Below, piece after piece: positions 1 through 10,154 of a stretch of DNA of 64,000 nucleotides (position 1 is its first letter; each line of letters begins with the position of its first letter). The position numbers and the translations under genes were made by a program. Below the pieces are notes generated by a model. The model was not told the DNA's origin, made no database searches, and worked only from the letters and a program-made list of their open reading frames with translations. Origin of the DNA: Loktanella sp. Alg231-35 (GTDB lineage Bacteria; Pseudomonadota; Alphaproteobacteria; Rhodobacterales; Rhodobacteraceae); NCBI RefSeq assembly GCF_900143545.1, contig NZ_FREV01000006.1, forward strand, positions 124,001 through 188,000, written 5' to 3'.

Positions 1-2
1 TC

Positions 3-455
3 CTCACCGGTGTGACCATCCGGCATTACTTCAACACTATGCACAAGACCGGCAAAGGACCGCATTGGACGTGGGGTGTGACGGTGCTGCTGATGATAAT
101 CATCGCATGGCTATCAACTGTGCGCGCGGGTGATACCTGGCAGGAAGCGGAAGCGCGCGCGCTAACCCCTTACGAGCAGAAATTCGCATCAGCCGAGGGG
201 TTTGACGAGGCGTTCAATACCGTGATCGGGAATTGTTCGATGTGCCACGCGCGCGAACCGGTTTGGGGCAACATGCAATGGGCACCCAAAGGGGTTTATC
301 TTGAGACGCCAAGCGATGTCGCACGACACGCCAGCGCGATTTACCTGCAAGCGGGCGTCAGCCATGCGATGCCACCGCCCAACGCAGTACAGATGGACCC
401 CGAAGCGCGCGCCATTCTCGTGTCATGGGTGCGCGACGTCAGGAACGGCGGCTAA
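3..455 (+). CDS. puuD: Urate hydroxylase PuuD, C-terminal part with cytochrome c domain (5' end outside window)
   Basis: The reading frame is open to the left edge, so only the last 150 or so residues are present. A short juxtamembrane stretch (HYFNTMHKTGKGPHW) leads into one hydrophobic segment and then a periplasmic-type domain with a haem c motif, CSMCH, and a downstream Met in SHAMPPP that could be the axial ligand. This layout matches the C-terminus of PuuD, a membrane urate oxidase of purine breakdown that carries a cytochrome c domain. A GTG at position 12 is in frame but is unlikely to be the start because the conserved sequence continues upstream. It converges on the following hydroxylase gene. 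Confidence 0.85.
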   Translation, partial: LTGVTIRHYFNTMHKTGKGPHWTWGVTVLLMIIIAWLSTVRAGDTWQEAEARALTPYEQKFASAEGFDEAFNTVIGNCSMCHAREPVWGNMQWAPKGVYLETPSDVARHASAIYLQAGVSHAMPPPNAVQMDPEARAILVSWVRDVRNGG

Positions 456-478
456 CCACCAAAGGGTAAGCTGGCGCC

Positions 479-1456
479 CTACCCCGCCAAACGCTTGCGT
501 CTTTCCTTCATGCGCTCATTCGCGGCGGCAGTGCCGTCATGGAAAGAACCAAAGAGCTTGTCCCACGGGATCTCGAGCGATCCATAGTTACACTCAAAAT
601 AGCGGTGATGCATCTGGTGGTGAAATGTCCCTAGGTGCAGCCTGTTCTTGTCCTTGATCACAAGCCCTTCAAACCCTGTGTGCGTCGTGGCTGCCGTCAA
701 AGTATAATATTGCAGGTGATACAGGATGTGGACCGGATGCGCGGCGACGACCCAATGGATCAGGACCGATCCCAGAAAGATCACATGTTCAACCGGATGC
801 ATCGACAGCCCCGACCATGGGCCGACATTCACATTGCGATGGTGCAAGGCATGGACGTGTTTGTAGAGCACCGGCACATGCAGCAAGCGGTGGATCCAAT
901 AGAAATAGAAGCTTTCCCAAACCGGGATCAGAAAGAAAAGGGCGACAAACCAAACCGGATTGGCAGCCCAGATCAACATCGGAGCGTAACCATTGGCCAT
1001 CGCCCAGAACATTAACACCTCATAGACAGTCCAGACGGTAACGCCACTGGCCAGGGTCCAGAACATGTTGTCACGAATTTGCCCGCCCAATGTAAACTGC
1101 TTGCCGTTCTTCATCAGGGCACGGGGATCAAACTTCAGACGCTGGCCTTGTTTGCTGAAGCCATAGAAATACAGGTGCAGCCCACCGGCAACCAACGTCA
1201 TCAGGATCAGGTTGCGGACATACATCTGCGCAATCCAACCAATGGCCAAGGTCTTGGTCTCACCCAGCGGAGGCTGGAACCAATAGAACGAAATGAAAGC
1301 GATCCCGACAATGATCAGCCGCTCGGAAATCAAAAACCACGATTGCCAAAGCCAGCGCGCAATGGCCATCGGGCGCAGAGGCCACTGAAACAATGGAGAT
1401 ACCTGCAACGGAACATCTGGCGTGTGGTGCCAACCTTTGAGCGGTGCGTCCGACAT
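479..1456 (-). CDS. Sterol desaturase / fatty acid hydroxylase family membrane protein
   Basis: The protein is about 325 residues with several hydrophobic segments and the histidine boxes of the fatty acid hydroxylase superfamily: HRLLH near residue 190, HALHH near 202 and HHQMHH near 280. These bind a di-iron centre that hydroxylates or desaturates lipids at the membrane. The start is placed at MSDAPLKG because the 16 in-frame residues upstream are Cys/Gly rich and not family-like. The substrate cannot be told from sequence; carotenoid, sterol and fatty-acid enzymes share these motifs. It converges with puuD, with only 23 bp between them. Confidence 0.85.
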   Translation of the reverse strand: MSDAPLKGWHHTPDVPLQVSPLFQWPLRPMAIARWLWQSWFLISERLIIVGIAFISFYWFQPPLGETKTLAIGWIAQMYVRNLILMTLVAGGLHLYFYGFSKQGQRLKFDPRALMKNGKQFTLGGQIRDNMFWTLASGVTVWTVYEVLMFWAMANGYAPMLIWAANPVWFVALFFLIPVWESFYFYWIHRLLHVPVLYKHVHALHHRNVNVGPWSGLSMHPVEHVIFLGSVLIHWVVAAHPVHILYHLQYYTLTAATTHTGFEGLVIKDKNRLHLGTFHHQMHHRYFECNYGSLEIPWDKLFGSFHDGTAAANERMKERRKRLAG

Positions 1457-1643
1457 ATGCTTGCCCCCTTGGGGGCAACCTACGCCAACCTTGCCGCACA
1501 TCAAACCCGTTGCTGTGGCGGGCCGGGCATTCCGCTGTCAGACAATGGGGGGCCGCACATGGGAAAACGGGCACGGATTGCCAACCGATGGCATAGCCAA
1601 GGACGCGCGCGCCGGAAAAGACAAACAAGGCAAAGCCATTCAC

Positions 1644-1680
1644 AAAAAAAAGCGCGCCATGGGCTTCCATGGCGCGCCTT
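1644..1680 (-). terminator. Rho-independent terminator of the 5'-nucleotidase gene
   Basis: Read on the minus strand, an 11-bp GC-rich stem (GCGCGCCATGG paired with its complement, loop of 4 nt) is followed at once by a run of eight T. It lies 18 bp past the stop of the 5'-nucleotidase gene, so it ends that transcript. Confidence 0.85.
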
Positions 1681-1697
1681 CCTGACCAGTAACTGTC

Positions 1698-3254
1698 TTA
1701 CTTCATCATGATACGTCCGTCAGTGTAGGGCTCATAGGGCCCTTGGGCCGCGATGTATTCCGATGTGACATCAGCCAGATCAGGGCCAAAGTCATAGGCA
1801 TTCATCGCTGTCTTAAACATGTCGTAGCCATCGCCGCCATTGCGCACAAAATTGTTGGACACAACGCCGTAAGTCGCAGCCGGATCAATTGGCGCGCCGC
1901 CGACCATCACATCGCTGATGCGCGAACCGACCTCGGCACTCAGATCAACGGTGAAGCTCATGCCAGCAACCTGTGGAAAGCGGCCAGAGCCGTCTTCATG
2001 CTGGCTGACACCGTTTTCAAGGGCGGCGACCATCGTTTCGCCGGTGACCTGGAAGGTGGACAGCGTATTCTGGAACGGCAGCACTGTCAGCACTTCGCCC
2101 TTGGTCACTTCGCCCGCATCGATAGAGGCACGAATACCGCCAGAGTTCTGGAAGGCAATCTGGATGCCTTGATCCATCACCCGCTCCAGCATGGCGTCAG
2201 CGATCAGATTGCCCATCGGGCATTCCATGGCACGGCAAACGGAACGATCCCCTTCAATGGCGTTCGCAGCTTCGGCAACAACCTGATTACGGATCTCATC
2301 CAAAGGCGCTGCCAGTTCAGCAACACGGGCGACAGTGGCTTCATCTTCGACAACAGAGCCATCAATCAGGATGGGTTCACCTGCTGCCTCGATCAGGTTG
2401 CCGTCGTCGTCGAATGTGACGTTCAGTTCGCCCAGGAACTTGCCGTAGGCATAGGCCTGCACGATGGCCGTATCGCCTACCATGGTTGGGTAAGGACCAG
2501 CAGCCCGGTCACTGCTGCCCAACAACGTGTTGGAATGACCACCAACGATCACGTCAACGCCTGTGGTATTGGCCGCAACTTCTTGGTCGACGCCGTAGCC
2601 AGAGTGCGACAGGACGATAATCTTGTTCACGCCCATCTCGGTCAGCTTGTCGACCTCAGCCTGCACCGCAGCGATAGGCTCTGAGAAAGTGACATTCGGG
2701 CCGGGGCTTGCCAGTTCATTGGTATTCTCTGGGGTCAGGCCGATCATGCCGATCCGCTCACCACCCCGTTCAATCACGACAGATTTGCGCAAAACACCAG
2801 CCAGAAGCGGCTCGTTCGAGATGTCGGCATTGGACATCAGGATCGGGAATTCCAGCGAATCCATAAAGCCCTTGAGAACCTCAGGGCCGTCATCAAACTC
2901 GTGGTTGCCAACGGTCATGCCGTCATAACCCAGCTGGTTCATGAACTCAGCCGCGGCCGCACCTTTGTAGTAGGTGTAGAACAGCGTACCCTGAAACTGG
3001 TCACCGCCATCGACAAGGATTGAATTGTTTGAGCGCGCACGCGCCTCTGCAATGGCCGTCACAAGCCGCGCCGTGCCGCCAAAGCATTCGCCTGCGGCAT
3101 TATCTTCGGCAGAGCAGCCGCTGTCATATTTGCTGATTGGCTCAAAGCGGGCGTGAAAGTCATTGGTGTGCAAGATCGTCAGCGAATAGTCCGCCGCTGC
3201 CATGCTGGCCGTCATCGCCAGCGCACAGGTTGTTGTCATAATACGTGAAATCAT
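1698..3254 (-). CDS. Secreted bifunctional metallophosphatase / 5'-nucleotidase (UshA-like)
   Basis: A 518-residue protein with an N-terminal signal peptide ending near MAAA|DYS. The metallophosphoesterase domain carries LHTNDFHARFEP, GDQFQGT, GNHEFD, LSHSGYG and GGHSN, which hold the two metal ions. The C-terminal 5'-nucleotidase domain carries QNSGGIR and GGDGYDMF-type substrate loops. Members hydrolyse extracellular nucleotides in the periplasm to nucleoside and phosphate. It is monocistronic with its own strong terminator. The nucleosides it would release are substrates of the cdd-deoA-deoB-add-upp operon elsewhere in the window, a link I infer. Confidence 0.92.
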   Translation of the reverse strand: MISRIMTTTCALAMTASMAAADYSLTILHTNDFHARFEPISKYDSGCSAEDNAAGECFGGTARLVTAIAEARARSNNSILVDGGDQFQGTLFYTYYKGAAAAEFMNQLGYDGMTVGNHEFDDGPEVLKGFMDSLEFPILMSNADISNEPLLAGVLRKSVVIERGGERIGMIGLTPENTNELASPGPNVTFSEPIAAVQAEVDKLTEMGVNKIIVLSHSGYGVDQEVAANTTGVDVIVGGHSNTLLGSSDRAAGPYPTMVGDTAIVQAYAYGKFLGELNVTFDDDGNLIEAAGEPILIDGSVVEDEATVARVAELAAPLDEIRNQVVAEAANAIEGDRSVCRAMECPMGNLIADAMLERVMDQGIQIAFQNSGGIRASIDAGEVTKGEVLTVLPFQNTLSTFQVTGETMVAALENGVSQHEDGSGRFPQVAGMSFTVDLSAEVGSRISDVMVGGAPIDPAATYGVVSNNFVRNGGDGYDMFKTAMNAYDFGPDLADVTSEYIAAQGPYEPYTDGRIMMK

Positions 3255-3405
3255 TGGAACAGGTCCCCCAAGGTTGGAATGACAACAGCTTGGCGAGGGG
3301 CACTGACAGAGTCAAATTTATTAACCACGTCATCTTTGGACCAATACACCAACGAACCTGCCTTGGGTGCTTGACCATCTTTGACGCAAAGGCCATCACC
3401 CGCCT

Positions 3406-3738
3406 ATGCTGATTTACAAGATTTTCCGGGCCGATGAATGGGCCATATTGCAGTCTGATGGTGAAACCGTCGGCGCGCCGATTGATGTGGCCGACGGCTA
3501 TATCCATTTCTCTACGGCACAAACGGTGGCCGCGACCGCAGCCAAGTATTTTGCCGGTGTCGAAGGTCTTGTCTTGTTGGCAGTGGAAACGGATGGGCTC
3601 GACCCGCTCAAATGGGAACCTGCCCGCGAAGACGTTCTGTTCCCTCATCTTTATCGCAAGCTGACGATGCAGGATGTGCTTTGGTCGAAACCGCTGCCAC
3701 TTGTTGAAGGCGCGCATCAGTTCCCGGACCTCGCATGA
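3406..3738 (+). CDS. DUF952 family protein
   Basis: A 110-residue soluble protein with the DUF952 pattern: MLIYKI at the start, [10 protein letters not shown] around residue 32, [11 protein letters not shown] in the middle and FPHLYRKL near the end. The fold is related to ADP-ribosyltransferase-like or glutathione-transferase-like small domains in public descriptions, but no activity is established to my knowledge. Its stop overlaps the start of pyrD in an ATGA junction, so the two genes are probably translated from one message. Confidence 0.85.
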   Translation: MLIYKIFRADEWAILQSDGETVGAPIDVADGYIHFSTAQTVAATAAKYFAGVEGLVLLAVETDGLDPLKWEPAREDVLFPHLYRKLTMQDVLWSKPLPLVEGAHQFPDLA

Positions 3739-4787
3739 GGGTGCTTGAACGCATTGGCCTGAAGGCGCTGCGGCAGTTTGATCCAGAGGTCGGGCACGGT
3801 CTGGCGCTCAAGGCGTTGAACGCCGGGTTGGGACCGAAGACCGGGGCGGTGACCACCGATCGGCTCAAGACTACTTTGGCGGGGTTGGAATTGCCGAACC
3901 CCGTCGGCCTGGCCGCTGGCTTTGACAAAAACGCCACGGCGCTGCACGCGCTTGCCAAGACCGGCTTTGGTTTTTTAGAGGTCGGTGCGGCCACGCCGCG
4001 CCCGCAACCCGGCAATCCCAAACCACGCTTGTTTCGGCTGACGCAGGATCAGGCGGCGATCAATCGCTTTGGTTTCAACAATGACGGCATGGACGCTATT
4101 GCCGACAGACTCGCCCAGCGCCCAGCGGGGGCTGTGATCGGATTGAACCTTGGGGCCAACAAAGACAGCGGCGACAAGGCCGCCGATTTTGCCAAAGTGC
4201 TAACGCGCTGCGGCCCGCAGGTGGATTTCGCGACGGTCAATGTTTCATCGCCCAACACCGAAAAACTGCGCGACCTGCAAGGCAAAGCAGCACTTGCAGC
4301 ACTGCTTGCAGGCGTGATGGAGGCCCGCGCGGGCCTAAAGACCTCTATCCCAATCTTCCTCAAAATCGCACCCGATCTGACCGCAGAGGAGATTTCTGAA
4401 GTGGCCGAGGTTGCCAATGCGGCCGGCATTGATGCGATCATTGCCACCAATACGACACTGGATCGGGACGGATTGCATGGGCCGCATAAGGGCGAAATGG
4501 GCGGTCTTTCCGGCCAGCCGCTGTTTGAAAAATCAACGCGCGTTCTTGCGCAACTGTCTGGGCTAACCTCATTGCCAATCGTTGGTGTCGGGGGTGTGGG
4601 CAGTGCGGCCCAAGCCTATGAAAAAATTCGCGCAGGCGCTTCAGCGGTGCAGCTTTATACGGCGCTTGTCTACGGCGGAATATCATTGGCCAATGATATT
4701 GCCACGGGCCTTGACGATCTGCTGGCCCGTGACGGCTTTGCGACCGTTGCCGATGCCGTGGGATCAGGTCGCAGCGACTGGACCTGA
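3735..4787 (+). CDS. pyrD: Dihydroorotate dehydrogenase (quinone), class 2
   Basis: 350 residues, the usual size of the membrane-associated class 2 enzyme that oxidises dihydroorotate to orotate with quinone in pyrimidine synthesis. Visible motifs are [32 protein letters not shown] (with the serine expected of class 2) and GVGGV for FMN phosphate binding. An N-terminal amphipathic region precedes the barrel. The ATG overlaps the DUF952 stop. The 3' end overlaps the convergent MATE gene by 24 bp, so transcripts of the two genes would be complementary there. Confidence 0.95.
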   Translation: MRVLERIGLKALRQFDPEVGHGLALKALNAGLGPKTGAVTTDRLKTTLAGLELPNPVGLAAGFDKNATALHALAKTGFGFLEVGAATPRPQPGNPKPRLFRLTQDQAAINRFGFNNDGMDAIADRLAQRPAGAVIGLNLGANKDSGDKAADFAKVLTRCGPQVDFATVNVSSPNTEKLRDLQGKAALAALLAGVMEARAGLKTSIPIFLKIAPDLTAEEISEVAEVANAAGIDAIIATNTTLDRDGLHGPHKGEMGGLSGQPLFEKSTRVLAQLSGLTSLPIVGVGGVGSAAQAYEKIRAGASAVQLYTALVYGGISLANDIATGLDDLLARDGFATVADAVGSGRSDWT

Positions 4788-6107
4788 GGCTGGCCTGCCC
4801 GCCTGAGCCTCCAACGCCGGATATTTCCATCCCAACGTCACACCGCGCACAATGAAGTTGAGCAACAATGCCAGCCACAGCCCGTGGTTCTGGAACAGCG
4901 CCATCAGCGGAATGACCGTGATAAAATATAGAACGGCCGAGACGATCATCATGTTGCGCATGTCTTTGGTGCGTGTCGCGCCAATGAAAATGCCATCGAG
5001 CATCCATGCGGCCACGCCGGCGATTGGAGCCGCAACCATATAAGGCAGATAGATCCGCGCGGCCTCGCGCACCTCTGGGGCGGTTGTCATGATGTCGATG
5101 ACCGTTGCCCCAAACAGTGCAAAGCTGACCGCAAGCAAGACGCAGACAATTGCCCCCCACAGGCTGCTTAGGACCGCGGAACGCCGCAAAGCCGCCCGCG
5201 CCCTTGCGCCCAGCGCTTGGCCCACCATCGCTTCGGCTGCGAAGGCAAAACCGTCAAGCGCATAGGCGGTGACTTGAAGGAATTGCATGAGAATTTGGTT
5301 GGCCGCCAGTTGCACATCGCCAAAGTCCGCCGCAAAAAACAAAAAGCTGACAAAGATTGCCTGCAACAGAACCGAACGGATCAGAATGTCTGTGTTCACG
5401 ACGGCCATGTGTTTCAGACGTGCGAGGTCAAACACCCTCTGCGCCGTCAGCCATGCCGGACGCGCGAAAACACTGCGGCACATCCACAAGCCAACAAGCA
5501 AGCCACCCCATTCAGCAACGAACGTGGCCCATGCCACGCCGGTTACACCCCAACCCTGCACAAGGCCAAGGTAATAGCTGAGCAAAATATTGGCCCCGTT
5601 CATGCCCACCTGAATGATCAGGACCGCGCGGGTGCGCTCTTGCGCGATTAGCCAGCCGGTGATGCCATAAAGGGCAATCGTCGCGGGGGCGGACCAGATA
5701 CGGATTTGCATGTAGTCGCGGGCGAGCGCTTCAACCTCGGCACTGGCAGGTGACACCCAGAACGCACCACGAAAGATCAGCGCTTGCGCTGCAATCATCA
5801 CTAGCCCCGCAGCCAGGCCAACCAGCAAGGCGCGTGACAACAGCGCATCCACCTCTTCGACGTCACCCGCGCCGCTGGCTTGAGAGGTCAACCCGGTCGT
5901 ACCCATCCGCAAAAAGCCGAAGATCCAGTAGACCGACGACAGGATAATCGCGCCAATGCCAACGGCACCAATGGGGGCAGCCTCGCCCAATTGACCGACA
6001 ACACCAGTATCAACAATTCCAAGGATCGGCACCGTTGCATTGGACAGCACAATTGGCAGTGCAATCGCCAACACACGTTTGTGGGTCAACGGTAGGATGT
6101 CAGCCAT
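4764..6107 (-). CDS. MATE family efflux transporter (DinF-like)
   Basis: A 447-residue protein with about twelve hydrophobic segments and two repeated MatE halves, including [15 protein letters not shown] near the N-terminus. MATE proteins export organic cations, drugs or metabolites using a sodium or proton gradient. Its start overlaps the stop of the upstream thioesterase by 8 bp, which makes it the third gene of a minus-strand operon. The substrate is unknown. The operon context suggests export linked to acyl-CoA or aromatic-acid metabolism, but that is inference. Confidence 0.9.
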   Translation of the reverse strand: MADILPLTHKRVLAIALPIVLSNATVPILGIVDTGVVGQLGEAAPIGAVGIGAIILSSVYWIFGFLRMGTTGLTSQASGAGDVEEVDALLSRALLVGLAAGLVMIAAQALIFRGAFWVSPASAEVEALARDYMQIRIWSAPATIALYGITGWLIAQERTRAVLIIQVGMNGANILLSYYLGLVQGWGVTGVAWATFVAEWGGLLVGLWMCRSVFARPAWLTAQRVFDLARLKHMAVVNTDILIRSVLLQAIFVSFLFFAADFGDVQLAANQILMQFLQVTAYALDGFAFAAEAMVGQALGARARAALRRSAVLSSLWGAIVCVLLAVSFALFGATVIDIMTTAPEVREAARIYLPYMVAAPIAGVAAWMLDGIFIGATRTKDMRNMMIVSAVLYFITVIPLMALFQNHGLWLALLLNFIVRGVTLGWKYPALEAQAGRPASGPVAAT

Positions 6108-6594
6108 CGCGCTGCGGCATCAGGAAATGGCCGGTGCCCTGCGCAAACAGACGGCTGCGATTGTCCTGCCAGGCCTCTACATGGACCGAAGCAAAGCGGC
6201 GGCCTGAGCGGTTTACCCGCGCGCGCGCATATGCATCGCGCGGCAGACCAGAGCGCAGGTAATCAACGGTGAAATCAATCGTCTTGGGGAATTTGATGCG
6301 CGGTGCGGTATCGTTGAACTTGCCCGCTTCCATATCTTCCCAGACCATCGCCCAGCTCAGCTCAATAATGGCCGTCACCTCAAGAAAGGCGGCCGTCACA
6401 CCGCCATGAATGGCAGGCAACATCGGATTGCCGATCAGTTTGTCAGCAAAAGGCAACACAGCCGTCAGCTCATCCCCGCGGCGGTCAATCTGAATGCCTA
6501 GAAACTGGATGTAGGGCACACCAGAAACCAACTGTTGCAGCGTGTCATCGCGGCGTTGTTTGACAACCTGGACCGGCTCTGGACGGCGGCTCAT
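6100..6594 (-). CDS. PaaI-type hotdog thioesterase (second of a pair)
   Basis: 164 residues with the hotdog thioesterase core: [17 protein letters not shown], then [18 protein letters not shown] (HGG-type active-site helix) and [10 protein letters not shown]. Such proteins cleave acyl-CoA thioesters in the cytoplasm. The ATG overlaps the stop of the upstream paralogous thioesterase (ATGA), and the 3' end overlaps the MATE start, so the three are translationally coupled. The two thioesterases differ in sequence and probably pair as a heteromer or have different acyl-CoA substrates; neither can be decided here. Confidence 0.88.
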   Translation of the reverse strand: MSRRPEPVQVVKQRRDDTLQQLVSGVPYIQFLGIQIDRRGDELTAVLPFADKLIGNPMLPAIHGGVTAAFLEVTAIIELSWAMVWEDMEAGKFNDTAPRIKFPKTIDFTVDYLRSGLPRDAYARARVNRSGRRFASVHVEAWQDNRSRLFAQGTGHFLMPQRDG

Positions 6595-7031
6595 GTCTTG
6601 GCCCTTTCGATTGTAAACGCGCCTGTCGCGGTGGCCACCGGACGGCTGGGATCGTCATCAACGGCTGTGGCACGAACAAACGCCACAGAGCGAGTGACGT
6701 GGTAACACTCGGCCGTAGCGGTGATGCGGTCGCTGGGTGTGGCGGGGCGCATGTAATCAATGCGCAGATCAAGCGTGGCCGTCGCAAGGGCGGCAGCAGG
6801 ATGCGCCATGACAGCAGCACCGGCACAAGTATCCATCAATGCAGAAACGGCACCGCCATGGATTACGCCTGTCTCGGGATCGCCCACAAATCGCGCATCA
6901 TAGTCCATTGCAATCACGGCTTTGCCATCATCGACCTCGGTCAGCTCCATGCCAAGCTCTTGGGCATGCGGAATCGCTTCGATGAACTTGCGCGCCAGCA
7001 TATCGCGGCGCATCTTTTGATCGTCAGACAT
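6591..7031 (-). CDS. PaaI-type hotdog thioesterase (first of a pair)
   Basis: 146 residues from the ATG at 7031 ([10 protein letters not shown]), chosen because an AGGAGT ribosome binding site lies just upstream; the longer frame to 7163 has no family match. The core shows [31 protein letters not shown], given here only as its ends: [13 protein letters not shown] is the active-site helix with DTC after it. Role: hydrolysis of acyl-CoA or hydroxyphenylacetyl-CoA-like esters. It heads the thioesterase-thioesterase-MATE operon and diverges from the merR gene at 7142. Confidence 0.88.
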   Translation of the reverse strand: MSDDQKMRRDMLARKFIEAIPHAQELGMELTEVDDGKAVIAMDYDARFVGDPETGVIHGGAVSALMDTCAGAAVMAHPAAALATATLDLRIDYMRPATPSDRITATAECYHVTRSVAFVRATAVDDDPSRPVATATGAFTIERAKT

Positions 7032-7141
7032 AACTACTCCTGATTGACCTGCATCTGCGATATAACTGTTTCCACCAATTGGCCAGACGCCCGGTTGCCC
7101 CCCGGATTTCTTGACGCTACGGTTAGCTATGGGAGAAAGAG

Positions 7142-7510
7142 ATGTCGGACAAAGGCCTAACATTCAAAGAAATGTGTGCAAAATTCGACGTAACGCCACG
7201 CACGTTACGCTACTACGAATACCTTGAGTTGCTCAGCCCAGAAAAAGAAGGGCGATCGCGGTTTTATGGTCCAAAAGAACAGGCGCGCATGACGTTGATC
7301 CTGCGGGGGCGGCGATTTGGCTTTGCTCTTGAAGATATCCGTCAGTGGCTGTTGATCTATGAAAATGAAGGCACCGAGGCGCAGATGCGGGAATGGGTGG
7401 CACTGGCGGACCGCCAGCTTATCGAACTGGCCGACCAGCAAAAGCAGCTGGACGATACAATCACCGAGCTGCAGACCCTGCGGGATGAAACGGACAAGTC
7501 CCTAGGATAG
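7142..7510 (+). CDS. MerR family transcriptional regulator (first of twin pair)
   Basis: 122 residues: an N-terminal winged helix ([21 protein letters not shown]), then a wing with [13 protein letters not shown] and a C-terminal coiled coil that would dimerise. No effector-binding cysteines follow, so it is not a metal sensor. It closely resembles the second MerR gene at 7841 in HTH and wing ([15 protein letters not shown] versus [15 protein letters not shown]). It diverges from the thioesterase operon, with 110 bp between the starts. It may control that operon, the beta-oxidation genes downstream, or both. Confidence 0.88.
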   Translation: MSDKGLTFKEMCAKFDVTPRTLRYYEYLELLSPEKEGRSRFYGPKEQARMTLILRGRRFGFALEDIRQWLLIYENEGTEAQMREWVALADRQLIELADQQKQLDDTITELQTLRDETDKSLG

Positions 7511-7840
7511 TCGCCTGCGGGCCCGCGCAAACTTCACATTTCTGTTTGAACCCGTAACCAGATCGTGAGCTTTTGCGCGTGCCTTTTTTGGCGCGTGACA
7601 GCATTCTCTGAAGCAATAACCAAAGAATCCGCAGTTAAGGCGCTTTGCGCCGCGGGGAAATTGGTGAAATTTTTCCCAGTTTTTATATTACTCCTCACCC
7701 GGCGTCATTTTTGCTGACCTTTCGTCAACCTGCTCGTGACGCCACGTTCCGTTTACGTCAACGTCAGCTTTGCTTGTATGGTGGCTTCAACCTCCACAAG
7801 TGCGTGCCATTCGAAACACGCATAGGGAAGGAATGAAAAG
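7511..7840 (+). other. 330-bp intergenic region between the two merR genes
   Basis: No convincing gene is visible on either strand. The stretch is AT-richer than its flanks. It holds a candidate MerR operator/promoter close to the downstream gene (7751-7782) and a T-rich segment around 7670-7715 with no clear hairpin. It probably serves as the promoter region of the second merR gene and the operon after it. Confidence 0.5.
7751..7782 (+). promoter_or_regulatory. Candidate MerR-type promoter and operator upstream of second merR gene
   Basis: GTTTACGTCAACGTCAG is an imperfect palindrome centred on ACGTCAACGT. Read as a promoter, TTTACG and TATGGT are 19 bp apart, the long spacing typical of MerR-activated promoters, and the palindrome covers the start of the spacer. 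TACGTnnACGT-type sites are known for MerR regulators of fatty and branched-chain acid degradation (LiuR group). The assignment here is inference from pattern only. Confidence 0.4.
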
Positions 7841-8242
7841 ATGACGACGGAAACACTTAATATTCGCGAAATGTGTGACGCATTCCATGTGACACCACGC
7901 ACGCTTCGCTTTTATGAATCCAAGGAACTGCTGTTCCCTGTTCGAGAAGGCCAAAGACGCCTTTTCACAAAGCGGGACCGTGCGCGGCTAAAGCTGATCC
8001 TGCGCGGTAAGCGTTTTGGTTTTTCGTTGGAAGAAATTCGTCAGCTTCTGGACCTCTACCACATGAACGATGGCCAAGAGGCACAGCTGTCAAAAACATA
8101 CAAACTTGCAGAACGTCACCTGTCCGACATGGAAGCCCAAAAGGCCGAATTGGAAGAGGCGATTTCGGAGTTGAAAGAACAGATTAACTGGTGCGCAGAC
8201 AAACTGTCCCAGATGTCAAAAGAGAAAACGGTCGCGGCCTGA
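7841..8242 (+). CDS. MerR family transcriptional regulator of the beta-oxidation cluster
   Basis: 133 residues, with an N-terminal HTH ([21 protein letters not shown]), a wing and a long C-terminal coiled coil rich in Glu, Lys and Leu (about residues 80-125). It has AAGGAATG upstream and lies 46 bp before the acyl-CoA dehydrogenase gene on the same strand, which suggests it is cotranscribed and controls this cluster. It shares about half its residues by eye with the MerR protein encoded at 7142, so the two arose by duplication. The inducer is likely an acyl-CoA but cannot be seen. Confidence 0.88.
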   Translation: MTTETLNIREMCDAFHVTPRTLRFYESKELLFPVREGQRRLFTKRDRARLKLILRGKRFGFSLEEIRQLLDLYHMNDGQEAQLSKTYKLAERHLSDMEAQKAELEEAISELKEQINWCADKLSQMSKEKTVAA

Positions 8243-8288
8243 AATCAGGCCCGACCAAGATACAACCGACGAAACGGAGAACCACCAG

Positions 8289-10064
8289 ATGCCGATCTAC
8301 AATGCACCGACCAAAGACATCCAGTTTGTACTGCACGACCTTCTAAAGGTCAGCGAGCAGGACATTCCAGGGTTTGATGACCTTGATCGTGATTTCACCA
8401 GTGCTGTTGTAGAAGAGGCAGGCAAGGTCGCCTCCGAGGTGCTGCACCCACTGAATGTTGTGGGTGACACCGAAGGCTGCGTGATGGAAAATGGTGTGGT
8501 GCGCACGCCCACTGGTTTCAAAGAAGCCTTCGAGCAAATGAAAGATGGCGGCTGGACCGCAATGGATTGCGACCCTGAATATGGTGGCCAAGGCCTGCCT
8601 TACGTCATGCACACGGCGGCGCAGGAACCTTTCGTTTCCGCCAACATGGCATTCAACATGTATCAGGGCCTGACCCACGGGGCCTACTCTGCCATTCACG
8701 CACATGGATCAGACGAGCAGAAGCAAAAGTTCCTGCCCAAGATGGTGTCCTGCGAATGGACCGGCACAATGAACCTGACAGAGCCGCATTGCGGCACTGA
8801 TCTGGGCTTGATGCGCACGAAAGCTGTGCCGCAGGACAATGGATCCTACAAAATCTCTGGCCAGAAGATCTTTATCTCTGCCGGTGAGCACGACATGGCC
8901 GACAACATCATCCACCTTGTTCTGGCCAAAATCCAAGGTGGCCCAGAAGGCATCAAAGGTGTGTCGCTGTTTATCGTACCAAAGTTCCTTGTGAACGACG
9001 ACGGCTCGCTGGGTGCCCGCAATGGCGCGACCTGCGGCAAGATCGAAGAGAAAATGGGCATCCACGGGAATTCCACCTGTGTGATGAACTATGACGAGGC
9101 CGAAGGTTACCTGATCGGAGAAGAACACAAAGGCATGCGCGCAATGTTCACCATGATGAACGAAGCGCGTCTGGGAGTGGGCCTGCAAGGCTATGCCCAA
9201 GCCGAAAGTGCTTATCAGAACGCCGTGGCCTATGCCAACGATCGCCTGCAAGGGCGTGACGTGACTGGTGCGAAAAACCCTGATGGCCCTGCCGATCCGC
9301 TGATCGTGCACCCTGATATTCGCCGCAACCTGATGGATCAGAAATCCTTTGTCGAAGGCGCGCGTGCATTAACATACTGGGGCGCTAACCTGATCGACCG
9401 AGCGCATAAAAACAGCGACGCGGATGCCGATGGCCTGATCTCGCTGATGACACCCGTCATCAAAGGTTTCCTGACCGACAAAGGCTTTGAATATGCCACG
9501 GCGGCGCAGCAGGTTTACGGCGGTCATGGCTACATCGAAGAATGGGGCATGTCCCAATACGCACGCGACGCGCGGATTGCGATGATTTACGAAGGCGCCA
9601 ACGGCGTGCAGGCGCTTGATCTCGTGGGCCGCAAGCTGGCTCAAGACGGCGGCAAACATGTCATGGCGTTCTTTGAGATGATAAAGACCTTCATCAAGGA
9701 AAACGAAAGCAATGAGGCGCTGAGCAAGGATTTCCTGACACCGCTGAAAGCCGCATCCAAGGACCTGCAGGCCGCAGGCATGTACTTCATGCAGAACGCG
9801 ACAAAGCCAAACAACGCGCTGTCGGGGTCTTACGACTTCATGCACATGATGGGCCATGTCTGCCTTGGCCTGATGTGGGCACGGATGGCAAAGGCGGCGA
9901 TGGAAGCGCTCGAAGGTGGTGCATCTGACACCGAATTCTATGAGACGAAGATCGCAACCGGTCGCTTCTACATGGCACGCCAATTGCCGGCTACAGCGAT
10001 GCACCTCGCGCGCATCAACACAGGTGGCGATACTGTGATGGCGCTTGAGGCAGCAAACTTCTAA
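8289..10064 (+). CDS. Acyl-CoA dehydrogenase with C-terminal extension domain (FadE/DmdC-like)
   Basis: 591 residues, longer than a standard acyl-CoA dehydrogenase because of the extra C-terminal domain found in DmdC-type enzymes. Seen are the FAD-binding [14 protein letters not shown], the [19 protein letters not shown] segment, and the catalytic Glu in [13 protein letters not shown]. Such flavoenzymes introduce the alpha-beta double bond into acyl-CoA. The same architecture serves 3-methylmercaptopropionyl-CoA in DMSP demethylation, and long-chain acyl-CoA in other members. Sequence alone does not separate these. It heads the structural genes of the beta-oxidation cluster. Confidence 0.9.
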   Translation: MPIYNAPTKDIQFVLHDLLKVSEQDIPGFDDLDRDFTSAVVEEAGKVASEVLHPLNVVGDTEGCVMENGVVRTPTGFKEAFEQMKDGGWTAMDCDPEYGGQGLPYVMHTAAQEPFVSANMAFNMYQGLTHGAYSAIHAHGSDEQKQKFLPKMVSCEWTGTMNLTEPHCGTDLGLMRTKAVPQDNGSYKISGQKIFISAGEHDMADNIIHLVLAKIQGGPEGIKGVSLFIVPKFLVNDDGSLGARNGATCGKIEEKMGIHGNSTCVMNYDEAEGYLIGEEHKGMRAMFTMMNEARLGVGLQGYAQAESAYQNAVAYANDRLQGRDVTGAKNPDGPADPLIVHPDIRRNLMDQKSFVEGARALTYWGANLIDRAHKNSDADADGLISLMTPVIKGFLTDKGFEYATAAQQVYGGHGYIEEWGMSQYARDARIAMIYEGANGVQALDLVGRKLAQDGGKHVMAFFEMIKTFIKENESNEALSKDFLTPLKAASKDLQAAGMYFMQNATKPNNALSGSYDFMHMMGHVCLGLMWARMAKAAMEALEGGASDTEFYETKIATGRFYMARQLPATAMHLARINTGGDTVMALEAANF

Positions 10065-10072
10065 GCTCCGTG

Positions 10073-10098
10073 AGGGCGCGTCAATTTCGACGCGCCCT
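10073..10098 (+). terminator. Hairpin after the acyl-CoA dehydrogenase gene
   Basis: A perfect 10-bp stem (AGGGCGCGTC with its complement) and 6-nt loop begin 9 bp past the stop codon, followed by a short TCTTC. The T tract is weak, so it may terminate only part of the transcripts and lower expression of the genes that follow. Confidence 0.6.
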
Positions 10099-10154
10099 TC
10101 TTCGGATTTCCAGATTGAGGAAGTCCCACGGATGGGTTGGGAGGCCTGCAAGAC

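Noticed and set aside
1743-2684. 313-codon open frame antisense to the 5'-nucleotidase gene
   Set aside because: Overlaps a gene with clear catalytic motifs; composition is that of a shadow frame.
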